A stretch of 64,000 bases of DNA from Arthrobacter sp. Soil763 (GCF_001428365.1 NZ_LMSH01000007.1:5168-69167), one strand, 5' to 3'; counted from the stretch's first letter, positions 25,370 through 33,658 are shown. Notes: a model not told the origin generated them from the sequence alone. Numbers and translations: made by a program.

Positions 25370-26976
25370 ACCGGCTGCCTGTCATCCATCAGGCTGCGGA
25401 GGTAGTCCGCCGCCTTCTCCGGGTTGGCCGCGACCATGCTGTCGATCTCCTGCATGCGGCGTTCGGCCTCGAGGACCTCCAGCGGCGGGGCCGGCAGCGG
25501 CTGCGGCGGCAGGGCGGCCAGCGGGATGGCCGACGTCGCCGGGGCCGGGTCGATGGCCGTGACGGCGGGGATCACCGGAAGCATGTCCAGGCGTTCGCCG
25601 AGGTCCACGGGTTCGCGCTTCTGGCGGCGGCGCAGGATCACGGTGATGACTAGGGCCAGGATCAGTAGTCCGAGCAGGATGCTGCCGGCCGTGACCAGGG
25701 TGCTGAAGAAGGCCTGCTGCTTCTGCGCTTCGAGTTCGGCCTTGGCTGCCTCGAGGGAGGCGTTGGCCTGGTCCGCGGCAGCCGTGCTGAACGGGATGAC
25801 CTCGACCGTGACGACGTCGCCGCGGGCCTTGTCCACGCCGGCGGCGGAGGTGACCAGGGCGGTGAGCGAGCCAAGGTTCAGCCCGCCCGCGGCGGTCTGG
25901 CTGACGGCCACCGAAATGGTCTGGCGCTTGACCGCACCCGGCGGGATGACCCGGTCCTCGGTGACCTTGTTGACGGCGTTGTTCTTGGTGGCGGTGGTGG
26001 AGTCAAAGTTGCCGTTGCCGCCGGTGTCGCCGGGCACGGCAATGTTGTCCGGACCCAGGACACCGGCCCCTCCCCCGCCGGAGCCGGAGTACTTCTCCGT
26101 CTTGGAGGACTCACTCAGCGGCAGCGCGCCGGGGGTGTTGGAGAAAGTTTCGCTCTTCTGCTGGGCGGATTCGCCGGTGATGTCCGCAGCGACCGCAACA
26201 GTGGAGTTGCCGGGGCCGACGACGCGGTCCAGCACTGCGCGAACGGCGTCGCCGGTACGCTGCTGGTAGTCGGAGGCCTGCTTCGAGGCGGAGCCCGCGG
26301 CGCCGCCTCCGACGGTGGAGAGCACGTTGCCCTGCGAGTCGACCACGGACACGTTGGCCGGTTTGAGGTTTTCGATCGCGGCGGAAGTCAGGTGCACGAT
26401 GGCCTGGACCTTGTCCCCGGAGAGAGTGACGCCGGGCGCGGTCTCGACGAACACCGATGCGGTGGTGTCCGGGGTCTTGGAGACGAACACGGTCTTCTCC
26501 GGGATGGCGAGGCGGACCGCCGCGGTCTTGACCCCGTCCATGGCGCCGATGGTGCTGGCGAGTTCGCCTTCCAGGGCGCGCTTGTACGTCACGGACTGCT
26601 GGAACTCGGAGGACGTGACGCCCATTTTGTCCAGCAGCGAGTAACCGGTCGCCGCCGCCGTCGGAAGTCCTGCGGCGGCGGCCTTGAGCCGTTCGTCGTA
26701 GACCTTGTCCTGCGGCACGAGGATGGTGGAGCCGCCGTCGCTGAGCTCGTAGGGGACGTTGTCCTTGCGCAGCTGCTCGACGATCCCGTTCGCGTCGGTG
26801 TCTTTCAGGCCGGAGAACAGCGGGGCCAGGGTGGGACGGCTGAGCCAGGCGGTCAGCGCGATGATGCCGACCACCAGCAGGGCAGCGCCGATCGCGGCGA
26901 GGGTGCGCTGGCCGGTGGTGAAGCCCTTGAGGCCGTCGCCGAAGCGCTGGAAGAAGACGGTTATCTGCGGAGGCAT
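25366..26976 (-). CDS. fliF: Flagellar MS-ring protein FliF
   Basis: 536 residues. There is a first membrane helix at about residues 25-45, the ring-building domains (PYELSDGGSTILVPQDKVYDERLKAA in part) and a second helix near 440-465, followed by a cytoplasmic tail that binds FliG. It is the founding ring of the basal body. ATG overlaps the fliE stop (TGATG). Confidence 0.96.
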   Translation of the reverse strand: MPPQITVFFQRFGDGLKGFTTGQRTLAAIGAALLVVGIIALTAWLSRPTLAPLFSGLKDTDANGIVEQLRKDNVPYELSDGGSTILVPQDKVYDERLKAAAAGLPTAAATGYSLLDKMGVTSSEFQQSVTYKRALEGELASTIGAMDGVKTAAVRLAIPEKTVFVSKTPDTTASVFVETAPGVTLSGDKVQAIVHLTSAAIENLKPANVSVVDSQGNVLSTVGGGAAGSASKQASDYQQRTGDAVRAVLDRVVGPGNSTVAVAADITGESAQQKSETFSNTPGALPLSESSKTEKYSGSGGGGAGVLGPDNIAVPGDTGGNGNFDSTTATKNNAVNKVTEDRVIPPGAVKRQTISVAVSQTAAGGLNLGSLTALVTSAAGVDKARGDVVTVEVIPFSTAAADQANASLEAAKAELEAQKQQAFFSTLVTAGSILLGLLILALVITVILRRRQKREPVDLGERLDMLPVIPAVTAIDPAPATSAIPLAALPPQPLPAPPLEVLEAERRMQEIDSMVAANPEKAADYLRSLMDDRQPV

Positions 26977-27281
26977 CAGGCCTGCATCCTCATGATCTCG
27001 TTGAACGCGTCAACGCCCTTGTTCCGGACGGTGGCCACGAGTTCGAGCGTGATCTGGGCGCGGCTCGCGGCGAGGGTGGCGTTGTGGATGTCATCCAGGT
27101 TGCCGGTGACGGCCGAGACCGCGAGCTGCTTCGACGTCGACTGCAGCTGCTGGAGGTTATCGACGGCGCCGGTGAGCGAGGAAGCAAAGGAGGACCCGTC
27201 CGTGGCGGGGACCGCGGCGGCGCCGGAAAGGTAGTCGGTGGGCAGGACACCCTGGACCGGGGCGATGGGGGAAACGGGCAT
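26976..27281 (-). CDS. fliE: Flagellar hook-basal body protein FliE
   Basis: 101 residues. The C-terminal FliE pattern is clear (LDDIHNATLAASRAQITLEL, RNKGVDAFNEIMRMQ). It joins the MS ring to the rod and is the first exported rod protein. Confidence 0.96.
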   Translation of the reverse strand: MPVSPIAPVQGVLPTDYLSGAAAVPATDGSSFASSLTGAVDNLQQLQSTSKQLAVSAVTGNLDDIHNATLAASRAQITLELVATVRNKGVDAFNEIMRMQA

Positions 27282-27673
27282 CAGGATCTTCCAATCTCAA
27301 GGGCGGCGAGATAGGTCTCGCGGGCGCGGTCCACAACCTGGGCGTTGGCCTGGTAGCCGCGCTGGGCGATGATCAGGGCGCCCATTTGCTCTGCCATGTC
27401 GATGTCCGGGTATTTGACGTTGCCGTCGGCGTCGGCCAGCGGGTGGTCCGGCTGGTACACGACGCGGCCTGCGCCGTCGCCCAGTTGCGTGCTCTTGACG
27501 TACACGCCGGTCCCCTCGGCGCCCTCGGCGGCCTCGACGTACTTGGCACGGAACGCCGGGCCGGACGTGGCGGAGGCGTTGTTCATGTTGGCGAGGTTGT
27601 CCGAGACGGCGTCGAGCCACTTGCGGTGCACGGTCAGGGCAGTACCGGCGATGCCGATCGCGTCAAATGTCAT
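27281..27673 (-). CDS. flgC: Flagellar rod protein FlgC
   Basis: 130 residues with both rod motifs: HRKWLDAVSDNLANMNNA at the N-terminus and MGALIIAQRGYQANAQVVDR at the C-terminus. Proximal rod component. It overlaps fliE by one base at a TGATG. Confidence 0.96.
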   Translation of the reverse strand: MTFDAIGIAGTALTVHRKWLDAVSDNLANMNNASATSGPAFRAKYVEAAEGAEGTGVYVKSTQLGDGAGRVVYQPDHPLADADGNVKYPDIDMAEQMGALIIAQRGYQANAQVVDRARETYLAALEIGRS

Positions 27674-28014
27674 TAGTTCGTCCTCAGCGCGGAACGGACG
27701 GCGGTGAATTCCCCGCCGATGGCCCGGGCGGCGAACTGGAAGCGCAGCACGGTGTCGATGTTGGACAGGGTTTCGGTGTCCAGGTTGACGTTGTTCCCGT
27801 TGAGCTGGGTGGGCTCCAGCGACGCCGCGATGGTTGCCTGTGCGTGGCCGTCGCCCGACTGCACGGAAGCGGCGAGGGCATCCTCGAAGCTGACCCGCTT
27901 GGCGTGGTAATTCGGGGTGTTGACGTTGGCGATGTTGTTCGCGATGGTGCGCTGGCGCAGCGCCAACCCGTCCATGGCGCTGGCCAAGGCGGCGGAAGTC
28001 ACGGATTCGAGCAC
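27673..28014 (-). CDS. flgB: Flagellar rod protein FlgB
   Basis: 113 residues with the rod motif RQRTIANNIANVNTPNYHAK. I chose GTG 28014 (AGGA 4 nt upstream) because FlgB normally begins a short distance before this motif. The longer open frame to 28098 would reach into the promoter -10 element. It is the first gene of the long leftward unit. Confidence 0.93.
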   Translation of the reverse strand: MLESVTSAALASAMDGLALRQRTIANNIANVNTPNYHAKRVSFEDALAASVQSGDGHAQATIAASLEPTQLNGNNVNLDTETLSNIDTVLRFQFAARAIGGEFTAVRSALRTN

Positions 28015-28088
28015 AGAGTCCTGCCTGGGAAATTTGTGGGGTGGCCGATCCGTGGCCGGTAAACGAGCGATCCGTGCTCTTACTGTGG

Positions 28089-28115
28089 TTATCGGCACAG
28101 TTCAGCGCCGCGTTA
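28089..28115 (-). promoter_or_regulatory. Sigma-28 promoter before flgB
   Basis: Minus strand TAAC (28115-28112), 15-nt spacer, GCCGATAA (28096-28089). The -10 matches the FliA consensus in all eight bases and the spacer is exact. It lies 75 bp before the flgB GTG and would drive the basal-body and export genes. Confidence 0.85.
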
Positions 28116-28170
28116 GCAAAAAGTGTGAAAGGTTTCTTGGGGTTCTTCCTACGTACCCCTCCGGGCGTTG

Positions 28171-28557
28171 TCAGCCGTTGACGTCGAGGTAAATCGCGCC
28201 CGCGGGATCGCCGACGCCGGGCACCGAGCTGACCGCCTGCAGTTGCCGCCCGACGTCGTGCTTGGCCGCTTCCAGGCGCCGGGCCACCCGCTCCTGCGCC
28301 GCGGAGAGGGCCATGGCCCGGCGTCGCGCCTCGGGCGGCAGCGGGGTGTGCAGTGAGGGCGGCGACCAGCGCTCCACCGGGAGGGCGGCGACCGGCTGCG
28401 CGACCGCGGACAGCGGTCCCAGCGGATCCTTCAGAGTTTTTTCGGCCGCCACGACGGCCATCTCCAGTACGTCCAACACCAGCATCCAGGCGGCCAGTGC
28501 GGGATCTGCCCCGGCCGGCTCTGCGCTGCGGTTCCCCCAATGAGCCTGCTCAGCCAA
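28171..28557 (-). CDS. Unrecognised protein downstream of fliS (possible FliT-like chaperone)
   Basis: About 128 residues from a TTG at 28557 that overlaps the fliS stop; an ATG at 28614 further inside fliS is also in frame. I see no known motif. It is a helix-rich protein (AWMLVLDVLEMAVVAAEKTL; then RRAMALSAAQERVARRLEAA), with a Pro-rich linker and a small C-terminal part ending GAIYLDVNG. Position directly after fliD-fliS is where fliT, the FliD chaperone, often sits, but the sequence is not clearly FliT. Codon use matches the neighbours. Confidence 0.6.
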   Translation of the reverse strand: MAEQAHWGNRSAEPAGADPALAAWMLVLDVLEMAVVAAEKTLKDPLGPLSAVAQPVAALPVERWSPPSLHTPLPPEARRRAMALSAAQERVARRLEAAKHDVGRQLQAVSSVPGVGDPAGAIYLDVNG

Positions 28558-29068
28558 AGCCCAGGCTCCCGCTGCCGGCACCGGTTTGGGCGTTCCAGGC
28601 TCCGGCTGCCGCAAACGCCGACGCCGGGGCTGCCGCCGGGGCTGGCTGGGTGGCCGGCGCGACCGGGATGGACGCGGCGGCTTCGTGCCAGGCCTGGCGC
28701 AGCGGCTCCAACAGCTCGATCGCTTCGCGGGTCAGGGCGGCGTCGCGCTGGATGTTGGCGTTGACGAGGGCGGTGAAGGCGTAGTTGTACAGGCCCAGCA
28801 GCCCGTCCGCGCCGTCCCACGCGTCCGTCTTGAGCGAGGAGATCAGTTCGGCGATGATGGCCTGGCCGTGGAGCAGGTTCTCGGAGGCGACCGGCCAGTT
28901 GCCGGTCTGTTGCGCGGTCTCGGCGCGGCCGAGGTCCAGCAGCAGCCGGTCGTACAGCATGGTCAGCAGGCGGGCCGGAGGTGCCGAGAGCACCGAGTCG
29001 GCGAGGTACTGGTTCCGCTGGGCGGCGCCGCCGAGGCCGCCGCCGTAGCCGAAGGGGGTGCTGGTCAT
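28550..29068 (-). CDS. fliS: Flagellin export chaperone FliS
   Basis: 172 residues. The first 130 are FliS (NQYLADSVLSAPPARLLTMLYDRLLLDL, in part ARLLTMLYDRLL; LYNYAFTALVNANIQ). FliS caps the flagellin C-terminus before export; in Bacillus it also takes part in the FliW-CsrA circuit by freeing FliW. An Ala/Pro tail of about 40 residues is extra. The start overlaps the fliD stop (TAATG). Confidence 0.95.
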   Translation of the reverse strand: MTSTPFGYGGGLGGAAQRNQYLADSVLSAPPARLLTMLYDRLLLDLGRAETAQQTGNWPVASENLLHGQAIIAELISSLKTDAWDGADGLLGLYNYAFTALVNANIQRDAALTREAIELLEPLRQAWHEAAASIPVAPATQPAPAAAPASAFAAAGAWNAQTGAGSGSLGFG

Positions 29069-30396
29069 TACTGGGCGCTCCCGCCGGAGAGGCCCGCGAG
29101 CTGCGAGGTGAGCCAGGACTGCTGCGCTTTCATGTTGCTCAGCGCCACCTCCAGGCCGGAGTAGGTGCTCTGCAGGGTGGCTTTGCGGGAGGCGAGCCGG
29201 AGGTCCCAGTCGCTGATCCTGTCGGCGAGGTCCCGGACCTCGGACTGCTGCCCGGTGATCTTGGTGGTCAGGGTGCCGGTGTACTTGTCCGAGGCGTTGG
29301 TGGCTGCGGTGGCGATCCGGCCGGCCAACTCCTGCACCTTGGCGGCAGTTCCCGCCGGGTCCGCGGCGAGGGCGGCGCCGAACTTGGTCGCGTCGAACTC
29401 CATGGTGCCGGTCTTGGTGATGCTGATCCCGATTTCCGAGGGCGAGCGGGGCGGCGTTCCTACCGGCAGCGATGCTGCGGAAAGGATGCTCTGGTTCACT
29501 GAACGCACGGTGCTGTCCCCGGCGAAGACACCGGCGGAGACTTTGGTGCCGCTGGTGTTGGTGGTGGTGCTGACGGCCGTCTTGTTCGCCACCAGCGAGA
29601 AGATGCCGTTGACGCCGTCCACCAGGTCGGATGCCAGCTTGGTGATGCCGGCGTCGTCGCGGGAAACGGTCAACCTCACCGGAGCGGCAGTGACGTCCTT
29701 GGCGGTGACGGAGACGCCGGGCAGCAGGTTCGTAAAGGTGTTCGTGGAGGACGTTACAGTCTGCGCGGCGGTGGTGCCCGGCCAGAGCGAAATCTCAGCG
29801 TCCTGGGCGTCCTTGACGTTGGTGTAGGTGGTTCCGGCGTCCGTGATGGTGAAGGCGCCGGCGGCGCCGGATTTGGTGGCGGTGAACTGGAGGCGGAAGT
29901 CTCCGCCGCCGACGTCGACCTTGGTGGCAGTAACGCCCGCCCCGGCGGCGTTGACCGCGGTGACGACGTCGTCAAGGTTGTTGGATGCCGGGGTGATGGT
30001 GAAGTTTTGGCCGCCACTGTTGATGGTCATGGTGGTGTACGGCCAGCCAGTCACGGCGTTGACCTTGGGCGTCACCGTCACCTGGGTCTGGGCCAGCTTG
30101 GTCACCTGGAAGTCGAGTGAGCCTGTTTTAGCCGCCGCGGTGGTGGTCGCGATGACCTTGTCGCTGGTCGTGGTGGCGGTGGTGAGGTCCAAGGCGCCGG
30201 GTATAGCCTCGGCGGTCGCCTGCGTTGCCAGCGCTGCGACCTTGCTGTTGAGGCCCTGCAGGGCGGAGACCATGGATTGCAGGTCGTAGGACTTGTTCTT
30301 GAGCAGGGTCTGCGGCAGGGCTTCCGACTGCATGATGGAGCTGATGAGGGCGGTGGTGTCGAGCCCGCTGGCCAGTCCGTCGAGTGAGATTCCCAT
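29068..30396 (-). CDS. fliD: Flagellar filament cap protein FliD
   Basis: 442 residues. The N-terminus GISLDGLASGLDTTALISSI and the C-terminal helical FliD_C region (ISDWDLRLASRKATLQSTYSGLEVALSNMK in part) are typical. The cap pentamer folds flagellin at the filament tip. Two 14-bp direct repeats lie just upstream, and a hairpin separates it from fliC, so it may have its own promoter. Confidence 0.95.
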   Translation of the reverse strand: MGISLDGLASGLDTTALISSIMQSEALPQTLLKNKSYDLQSMVSALQGLNSKVAALATQATAEAIPGALDLTTATTTSDKVIATTTAAAKTGSLDFQVTKLAQTQVTVTPKVNAVTGWPYTTMTINSGGQNFTITPASNNLDDVVTAVNAAGAGVTATKVDVGGGDFRLQFTATKSGAAGAFTITDAGTTYTNVKDAQDAEISLWPGTTAAQTVTSSTNTFTNLLPGVSVTAKDVTAAPVRLTVSRDDAGITKLASDLVDGVNGIFSLVANKTAVSTTTNTSGTKVSAGVFAGDSTVRSVNQSILSAASLPVGTPPRSPSEIGISITKTGTMEFDATKFGAALAADPAGTAAKVQELAGRIATAATNASDKYTGTLTTKITGQQSEVRDLADRISDWDLRLASRKATLQSTYSGLEVALSNMKAQQSWLTSQLAGLSGGSAQ

Positions 30397-30418
30397 CGCT
30401 GCCTTTCAGTGCTGTCGA

Positions 30419-30446
30419 AATGTGCTGTCCAGAATGTGCTGGCAAG
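30419..30446. repeat. Two 14-bp direct repeats before fliD
   Basis: AATGTGCTGTCCAG (30419) and AATGTGCTGGCAAG (30433) abut, and a partial third (CAGTGCTGTCGA) lies at 30408. They are 22-50 bp upstream of the fliD start. No sigma-28 match is seen here. Confidence 0.5.
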
Positions 30447-30486
30447 AATGTTCCGTACCGCTGGGTGCGGCATCAGTGTTGCACGT

Positions 30487-30523
30487 AAGGGCCGGACGAT
30501 GGTTTCGCCATCGTCCGGCCCTT
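30487..30523. terminator. Hairpin after fliC
   Basis: A 16-bp perfect stem (AAGGGCCGGACGATGG and complement) with a 5-nt loop, 93 bp after the fliC stop. It has no long T-run but is very stable. Confidence 0.75.
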
Positions 30524-30615
30524 CCGCCGTTTAGTGATCGGGGGTGTCTCTTCGTCCGATCACGGTGGCAGCCGTACAGTCCTACTGCTTGAACTGCCGG
30601 CCTACCGGATCCGGA

Positions 30616-31470
30616 CTAGCGCAGGAGCGAGAGAACGCCCTGGCTGGACTGGTTGGCCTGCGCCAGCATTGCGGTGCCGGCCTGGGACAGGATGTTGGCC
30701 TTGGTGAACTTGACCATTTCCGAAGCCATGTCGACGTCGGCGATGCGGGACTGAGCGGCCTGCAGGTTTTCACCGGCAACGTTCAGCGACTTGATCGTGT
30801 GCTCGAGGCGGTTCTGGGCAGCACCCAGATCTGCGCGGGAAGCGGACACGGCGCCAATGTGCGTGTCCACGGTGGCGATCGCTGCTGCCGACGTGGTGGC
30901 GTCAGTGAAGGTCAGGCCCTTCACGGCGGTGGCGATTGCCTTGACGTCCATGCCTGCAGAGTTGGTGGAAACAGTGATCTGGTTGTCAGCAGTGGTGGAA
31001 CCGGCACCGACCTGGAAGGTCATCTTGCCCGTACCGTCGCCTGAGGTGGCGCCGGAGAGGAGCTTGATGCCGTTGAAGTTGGTCGCCGAGCTCATGCGGT
31101 CCAGCTCGTCGCCGAGAGCCGTGACTTCCTTGCCGATCGCCGTGCGGGCGGCGGCGTTGTTGGAGTCGTTGCCGGCCTGGACGGCGAGGTCACGCACACG
31201 CTGCAGGATGGAGTGGACCTCGGTCAGGGCGCCTTCAGCGGTCTGGATGACCGAGATGCCGTCCTGGGCGTTGCGGGCGGCCTGGGCCGAGCCGGTGACC
31301 TGGGACTTGAGGCCCTCGGAGATGGACAGACCTGCTGCGTCATCGCCGGCGCGGTTGATGCGAAGGCCGGTGGACAGCTTCTCCAGGGACTTGGAGAGGT
31401 CGGTCTGGGTGGAGTTGAGGTTGCGGTACGAGTTGTTCGCCGCGAGGTTGTTGTTGATAACGAAGCCCAT
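30616..31470 (-). CDS. fliC: Flagellin
   Basis: 284 residues, a short flagellin. The D0/D1 N-terminus (INNNLAANNSYRNLNSTQTDL; LSTGLRINRAGDDAAGLSIS) and C-terminus (EMVKFTKANILSQAGTAMLA) are intact, ending LLR. The variable middle is only about 70 residues, so the D2/D3 domains are missing or tiny. It is a single copy in this window. Its leader carries a sigma-28-like promoter and two CsrA-type sites. GGAGG lies 7 nt before the ATG. Confidence 0.97.
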   Translation of the reverse strand: MGFVINNNLAANNSYRNLNSTQTDLSKSLEKLSTGLRINRAGDDAAGLSISEGLKSQVTGSAQAARNAQDGISVIQTAEGALTEVHSILQRVRDLAVQAGNDSNNAAARTAIGKEVTALGDELDRMSSATNFNGIKLLSGATSGDGTGKMTFQVGAGSTTADNQITVSTNSAGMDVKAIATAVKGLTFTDATTSAAAIATVDTHIGAVSASRADLGAAQNRLEHTIKSLNVAGENLQAAQSRIADVDMASEMVKFTKANILSQAGTAMLAQANQSSQGVLSLLR

Positions 31471-31477
31471 GGTATTT

Positions 31478-31520
31478 CCTCCGTGAGTTGGGACTGTAAG
31501 CGATGGCCCGTCCGTGGGCC
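31478..31520 (-). promoter_or_regulatory. Candidate CsrA-binding sites in the flagellin leader
   Basis: On the minus strand a hairpin GGCCC-ACGGAC-GGGCC (31520-31505) exposes ACGGA in its loop, the preferred CsrA presentation. A second ACGGA (31484-31480) runs into the Shine-Dalgarno GGAGG (31482-31478). Two sites, one over the ribosome site and one about 30 nt upstream, copy the arrangement known for Bacillus hag. Confidence 0.65.
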
Positions 31521-31531
31521 TTCAGCAGTAG

Positions 31532-31558
31532 CTATCGCCACCCGAGCGGCATAGGTAA
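31532..31558 (-). promoter_or_regulatory. Sigma-28-like promoter for fliC
   Basis: Minus strand TTAC (31558-31555), 15-nt spacer, GGCGATAG (31539-31532), two bases away from the flgN2 promoter. A start about 7 nt downstream would include the whole CsrA hairpin in the mRNA. A second -10-like GCTGATAA (31617-31610) exists but lacks a -35 at the right distance. Confidence 0.55.
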
Positions 31559-31628
31559 GGAGAAATCCAAAATTCTTTTCTGAGTTCCGGGCCGCCCATA
31601 CTCCGCCTGTTATCAGCCTTATTTCCGC

Positions 31629-31655
31629 TAACGGGTGCGGAAATCCTGCCGATAG
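31629..31655 (+). promoter_or_regulatory. Sigma-28 promoter for the flgN2-flgK-flgL-fliW unit
   Basis: Plus strand TAAC (31629), 15-nt spacer, GCCGATAG (31648-31655). It is divergent from the fliC promoter about 70 bp away and about 100 bp before the flgN-like gene. Confidence 0.8.
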
Positions 31656-31753
31656 TTTGTACGAACCCTGCTGCTGGCTGCATCGTCCGCACGATGAATT
31701 TGCGCCTCGGCACCGCCGCACCACTCGCACCTATAAAGGGAGCCGTCCGAACC

Positions 31754-32239
31754 ATGGCCATCCACGAACTTTCCGCCCTGCTGTGGCGGGAGCGTGAACT
31801 CCTGGACGTTCTGACCTTCAAGCTGGAGGAAGAACAGCTGCTGCTCACCGCCGGCAAGTCCCGCTGGCTGCCGCACGGCACCAAGGAAGTCGAACAGGTC
31901 CTGGGCCACCTCTCCCAGGCGAGCCTGGCCCGTACCATCGAAGCCGCCGTCGTCGCCGAAACATGGGGCCTGCCCACCGATGCCACCCTCGGCGAGCTCG
32001 CGGACGCCGCGCCGGAAGGGGCCTGGGCCGAAGTGCTCCGGGCGCATCTTGCAGCACTCACCCGCCAAACCGCCCTGATCAAGGAACTCCGCGACTCCAA
32101 CGAGCAGTACCTGCGCACCGCTGTCCGTTCCACCCAGGAATCCCTCGCGGACCTGCGTCCTGCCGCCGCCGGGACCTACGACGCCCACGGCAGGACCGGG
32201 GATACCGCCGGCTCCCGCATCTTCGACCAGCAGTTCTAA
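31754..32239 (+). CDS. flgN: FlgN-like chaperone, second copy
   Basis: About 161 helical residues, directly before flgK, where flgN is expected. Paralogue of the gene at 6649 (shared LSA-LW-ER, LLLTAGK, AETWGLPTDATLGEL, AAPEGAWAEVL). It should chaperone FlgK and FlgL. ATG 31754 aligns with the other copy; the frame is open to ATG 31694 without a ribosome site. GGGAG lies 11 nt upstream. Confidence 0.75.
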   Translation: MAIHELSALLWRERELLDVLTFKLEEEQLLLTAGKSRWLPHGTKEVEQVLGHLSQASLARTIEAAVVAETWGLPTDATLGELADAAPEGAWAEVLRAHLAALTRQTALIKELRDSNEQYLRTAVRSTQESLADLRPAAAGTYDAHGRTGDTAGSRIFDQQF

Positions 32240-32249
32240 GGAAGCGACC

Positions 32250-33656
32250 ATGAGCACCTTCGGCGCCCTGAATACCGCCTACCGCGGACTGACCGCCGCC
32301 CAGCAGGGTATGAACGTGGCCGGGCAGAACATCGCCAACGCCGCCACGGAGGGCTATACCCGCCAGCGCGTCCAGCAGTCCGCTATTGGCGCCCCCGCTC
32401 CGGGGATGTTCAGCAACGGCATCGCGCAGACCGGCCAGGGCGTCTCAGTGGACGCCATCGCACGGCTGGGCAGCACCGTCCTCGACGCCGGCGTCCGCAG
32501 CGCCGCCGCCCAGGCCGGGTATGCCGGCATCCGCTCCACCGCTTTCCAGGGCGTCGAAGGCATCCTGCAGGAGCCGGGCGACAACGGCATCTCCGCCGCG
32601 CTCCAGGGCTTCTGGTCCGCTTGGCAGGGCGCCGCGAACCAGCCGGACGACGACGGGCCAAAGGGGCTCCTGCTGAACGCGGCCACCTCGCTGACGGAAA
32701 AGATTTCCTCCGCCTACCAGTCCCTGCAGGGTCAGTGGAGCAGCGTTCGCGCCCAGGCCGCCGACGCCGTCGACGTCGTCAACGCGGCAGCCAGCCAGGT
32801 CGCCGCCTATAACGCCACCATTCGTTCCACGCTGGCCGCCGGGGGCTCCGCCAACGAACTGATCGACGCGCGGGCCAAGCTCACCGAGACCATCTCCCGG
32901 CTGGCGGGCGGCACCGTCCGCGAACAGGCCGACGGCACCGTCGATGTGCACATCGGCGGCAACGCCCTGGTGATGGGCACTTCGGTCCGCGGCCTTGAAC
33001 TCTCCGGCAATCAGGCATCCAACACCCTCGGTTCCACCGTGCAGCTGCTGTGGAAGAACCCGGCGGGGGTGGCCTCGGCCGACGGCGGGGAGATCGCCGG
33101 CGCACTCTCGGTGCTGGCCCCCGCCTCTTCCGGCGGCGCCATCGCCTCCGCCGCGGAGTCCTACAACACGCTGGCCACGGCCCTGGCTACGGCTGTGAAC
33201 ACCGTGCACCGCACCGGCGAAACCGGAACCGGCGCCACCAACGTCGACTTCTTCACCTTCGGCGCCGCCGTTCCGGCCGCGCTCGGTCTCAAGGCCCCAA
33301 CCAACACCGCCGACATTGCCCTCAAGGCACCCGGCAAGGGCGCCCTGGACACCAGCATCGCGGACCAGATCTCGCAGCTCGGCACGGCTGCGGACTCGCC
33401 GGACAAGCTCTGGTCCGGGATCGTCACCGGCATCGGCGTCGAATCCCGCGGCGCCCAGCAGCGTGAGGCGCTGACCCAGGCGGCCCAGGCCTCCGCCGTG
33501 ACCAGCCGCGCCTCGCAGGCGTCGGTAAGCCTGGATGAAGAAAACGTCAACCTGCTCACCAACCAGCACGCCTACCAGGCGGCCGCCCGGGTGATGACCG
33601 CCGTTGACGAGGCACTGGACGTCCTGATCAACCGCACCGGACTGGTAGGAAGGTAG
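32250..33656 (+). CDS. flgK: Flagellar hook-associated protein FlgK (HAP1)
   Basis: 468 residues. The N-terminal rod-like motif GLTAAQQGMNVAGQNIANAATEGYTRQR and the C-terminal NLLTNQHAYQAAARVMTAVDEALDVLI (seen in part) are typical. It forms the first junction ring between hook and filament. AAGGAAG lies just upstream of the ATG. Confidence 0.96.
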   Translation: MSTFGALNTAYRGLTAAQQGMNVAGQNIANAATEGYTRQRVQQSAIGAPAPGMFSNGIAQTGQGVSVDAIARLGSTVLDAGVRSAAAQAGYAGIRSTAFQGVEGILQEPGDNGISAALQGFWSAWQGAANQPDDDGPKGLLLNAATSLTEKISSAYQSLQGQWSSVRAQAADAVDVVNAAASQVAAYNATIRSTLAAGGSANELIDARAKLTETISRLAGGTVREQADGTVDVHIGGNALVMGTSVRGLELSGNQASNTLGSTVQLLWKNPAGVASADGGEIAGALSVLAPASSGGAIASAAESYNTLATALATAVNTVHRTGETGTGATNVDFFTFGAAVPAALGLKAPTNTADIALKAPGKGALDTSIADQISQLGTAADSPDKLWSGIVTGIGVESRGAQQREALTQAAQASAVTSRASQASVSLDEENVNLLTNQHAYQAAARVMTAVDEALDVLINRTGLVGR

Positions 33657-33658
33657 CC

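Noticed and set aside
31610-31636. GCTGATAA as a fliC promoter
   Set aside because: The -10 is good, but 15 nt upstream is ACCC, not TAAC, and the leader would be about 130 nt. The site at 31532-31558 fits better.
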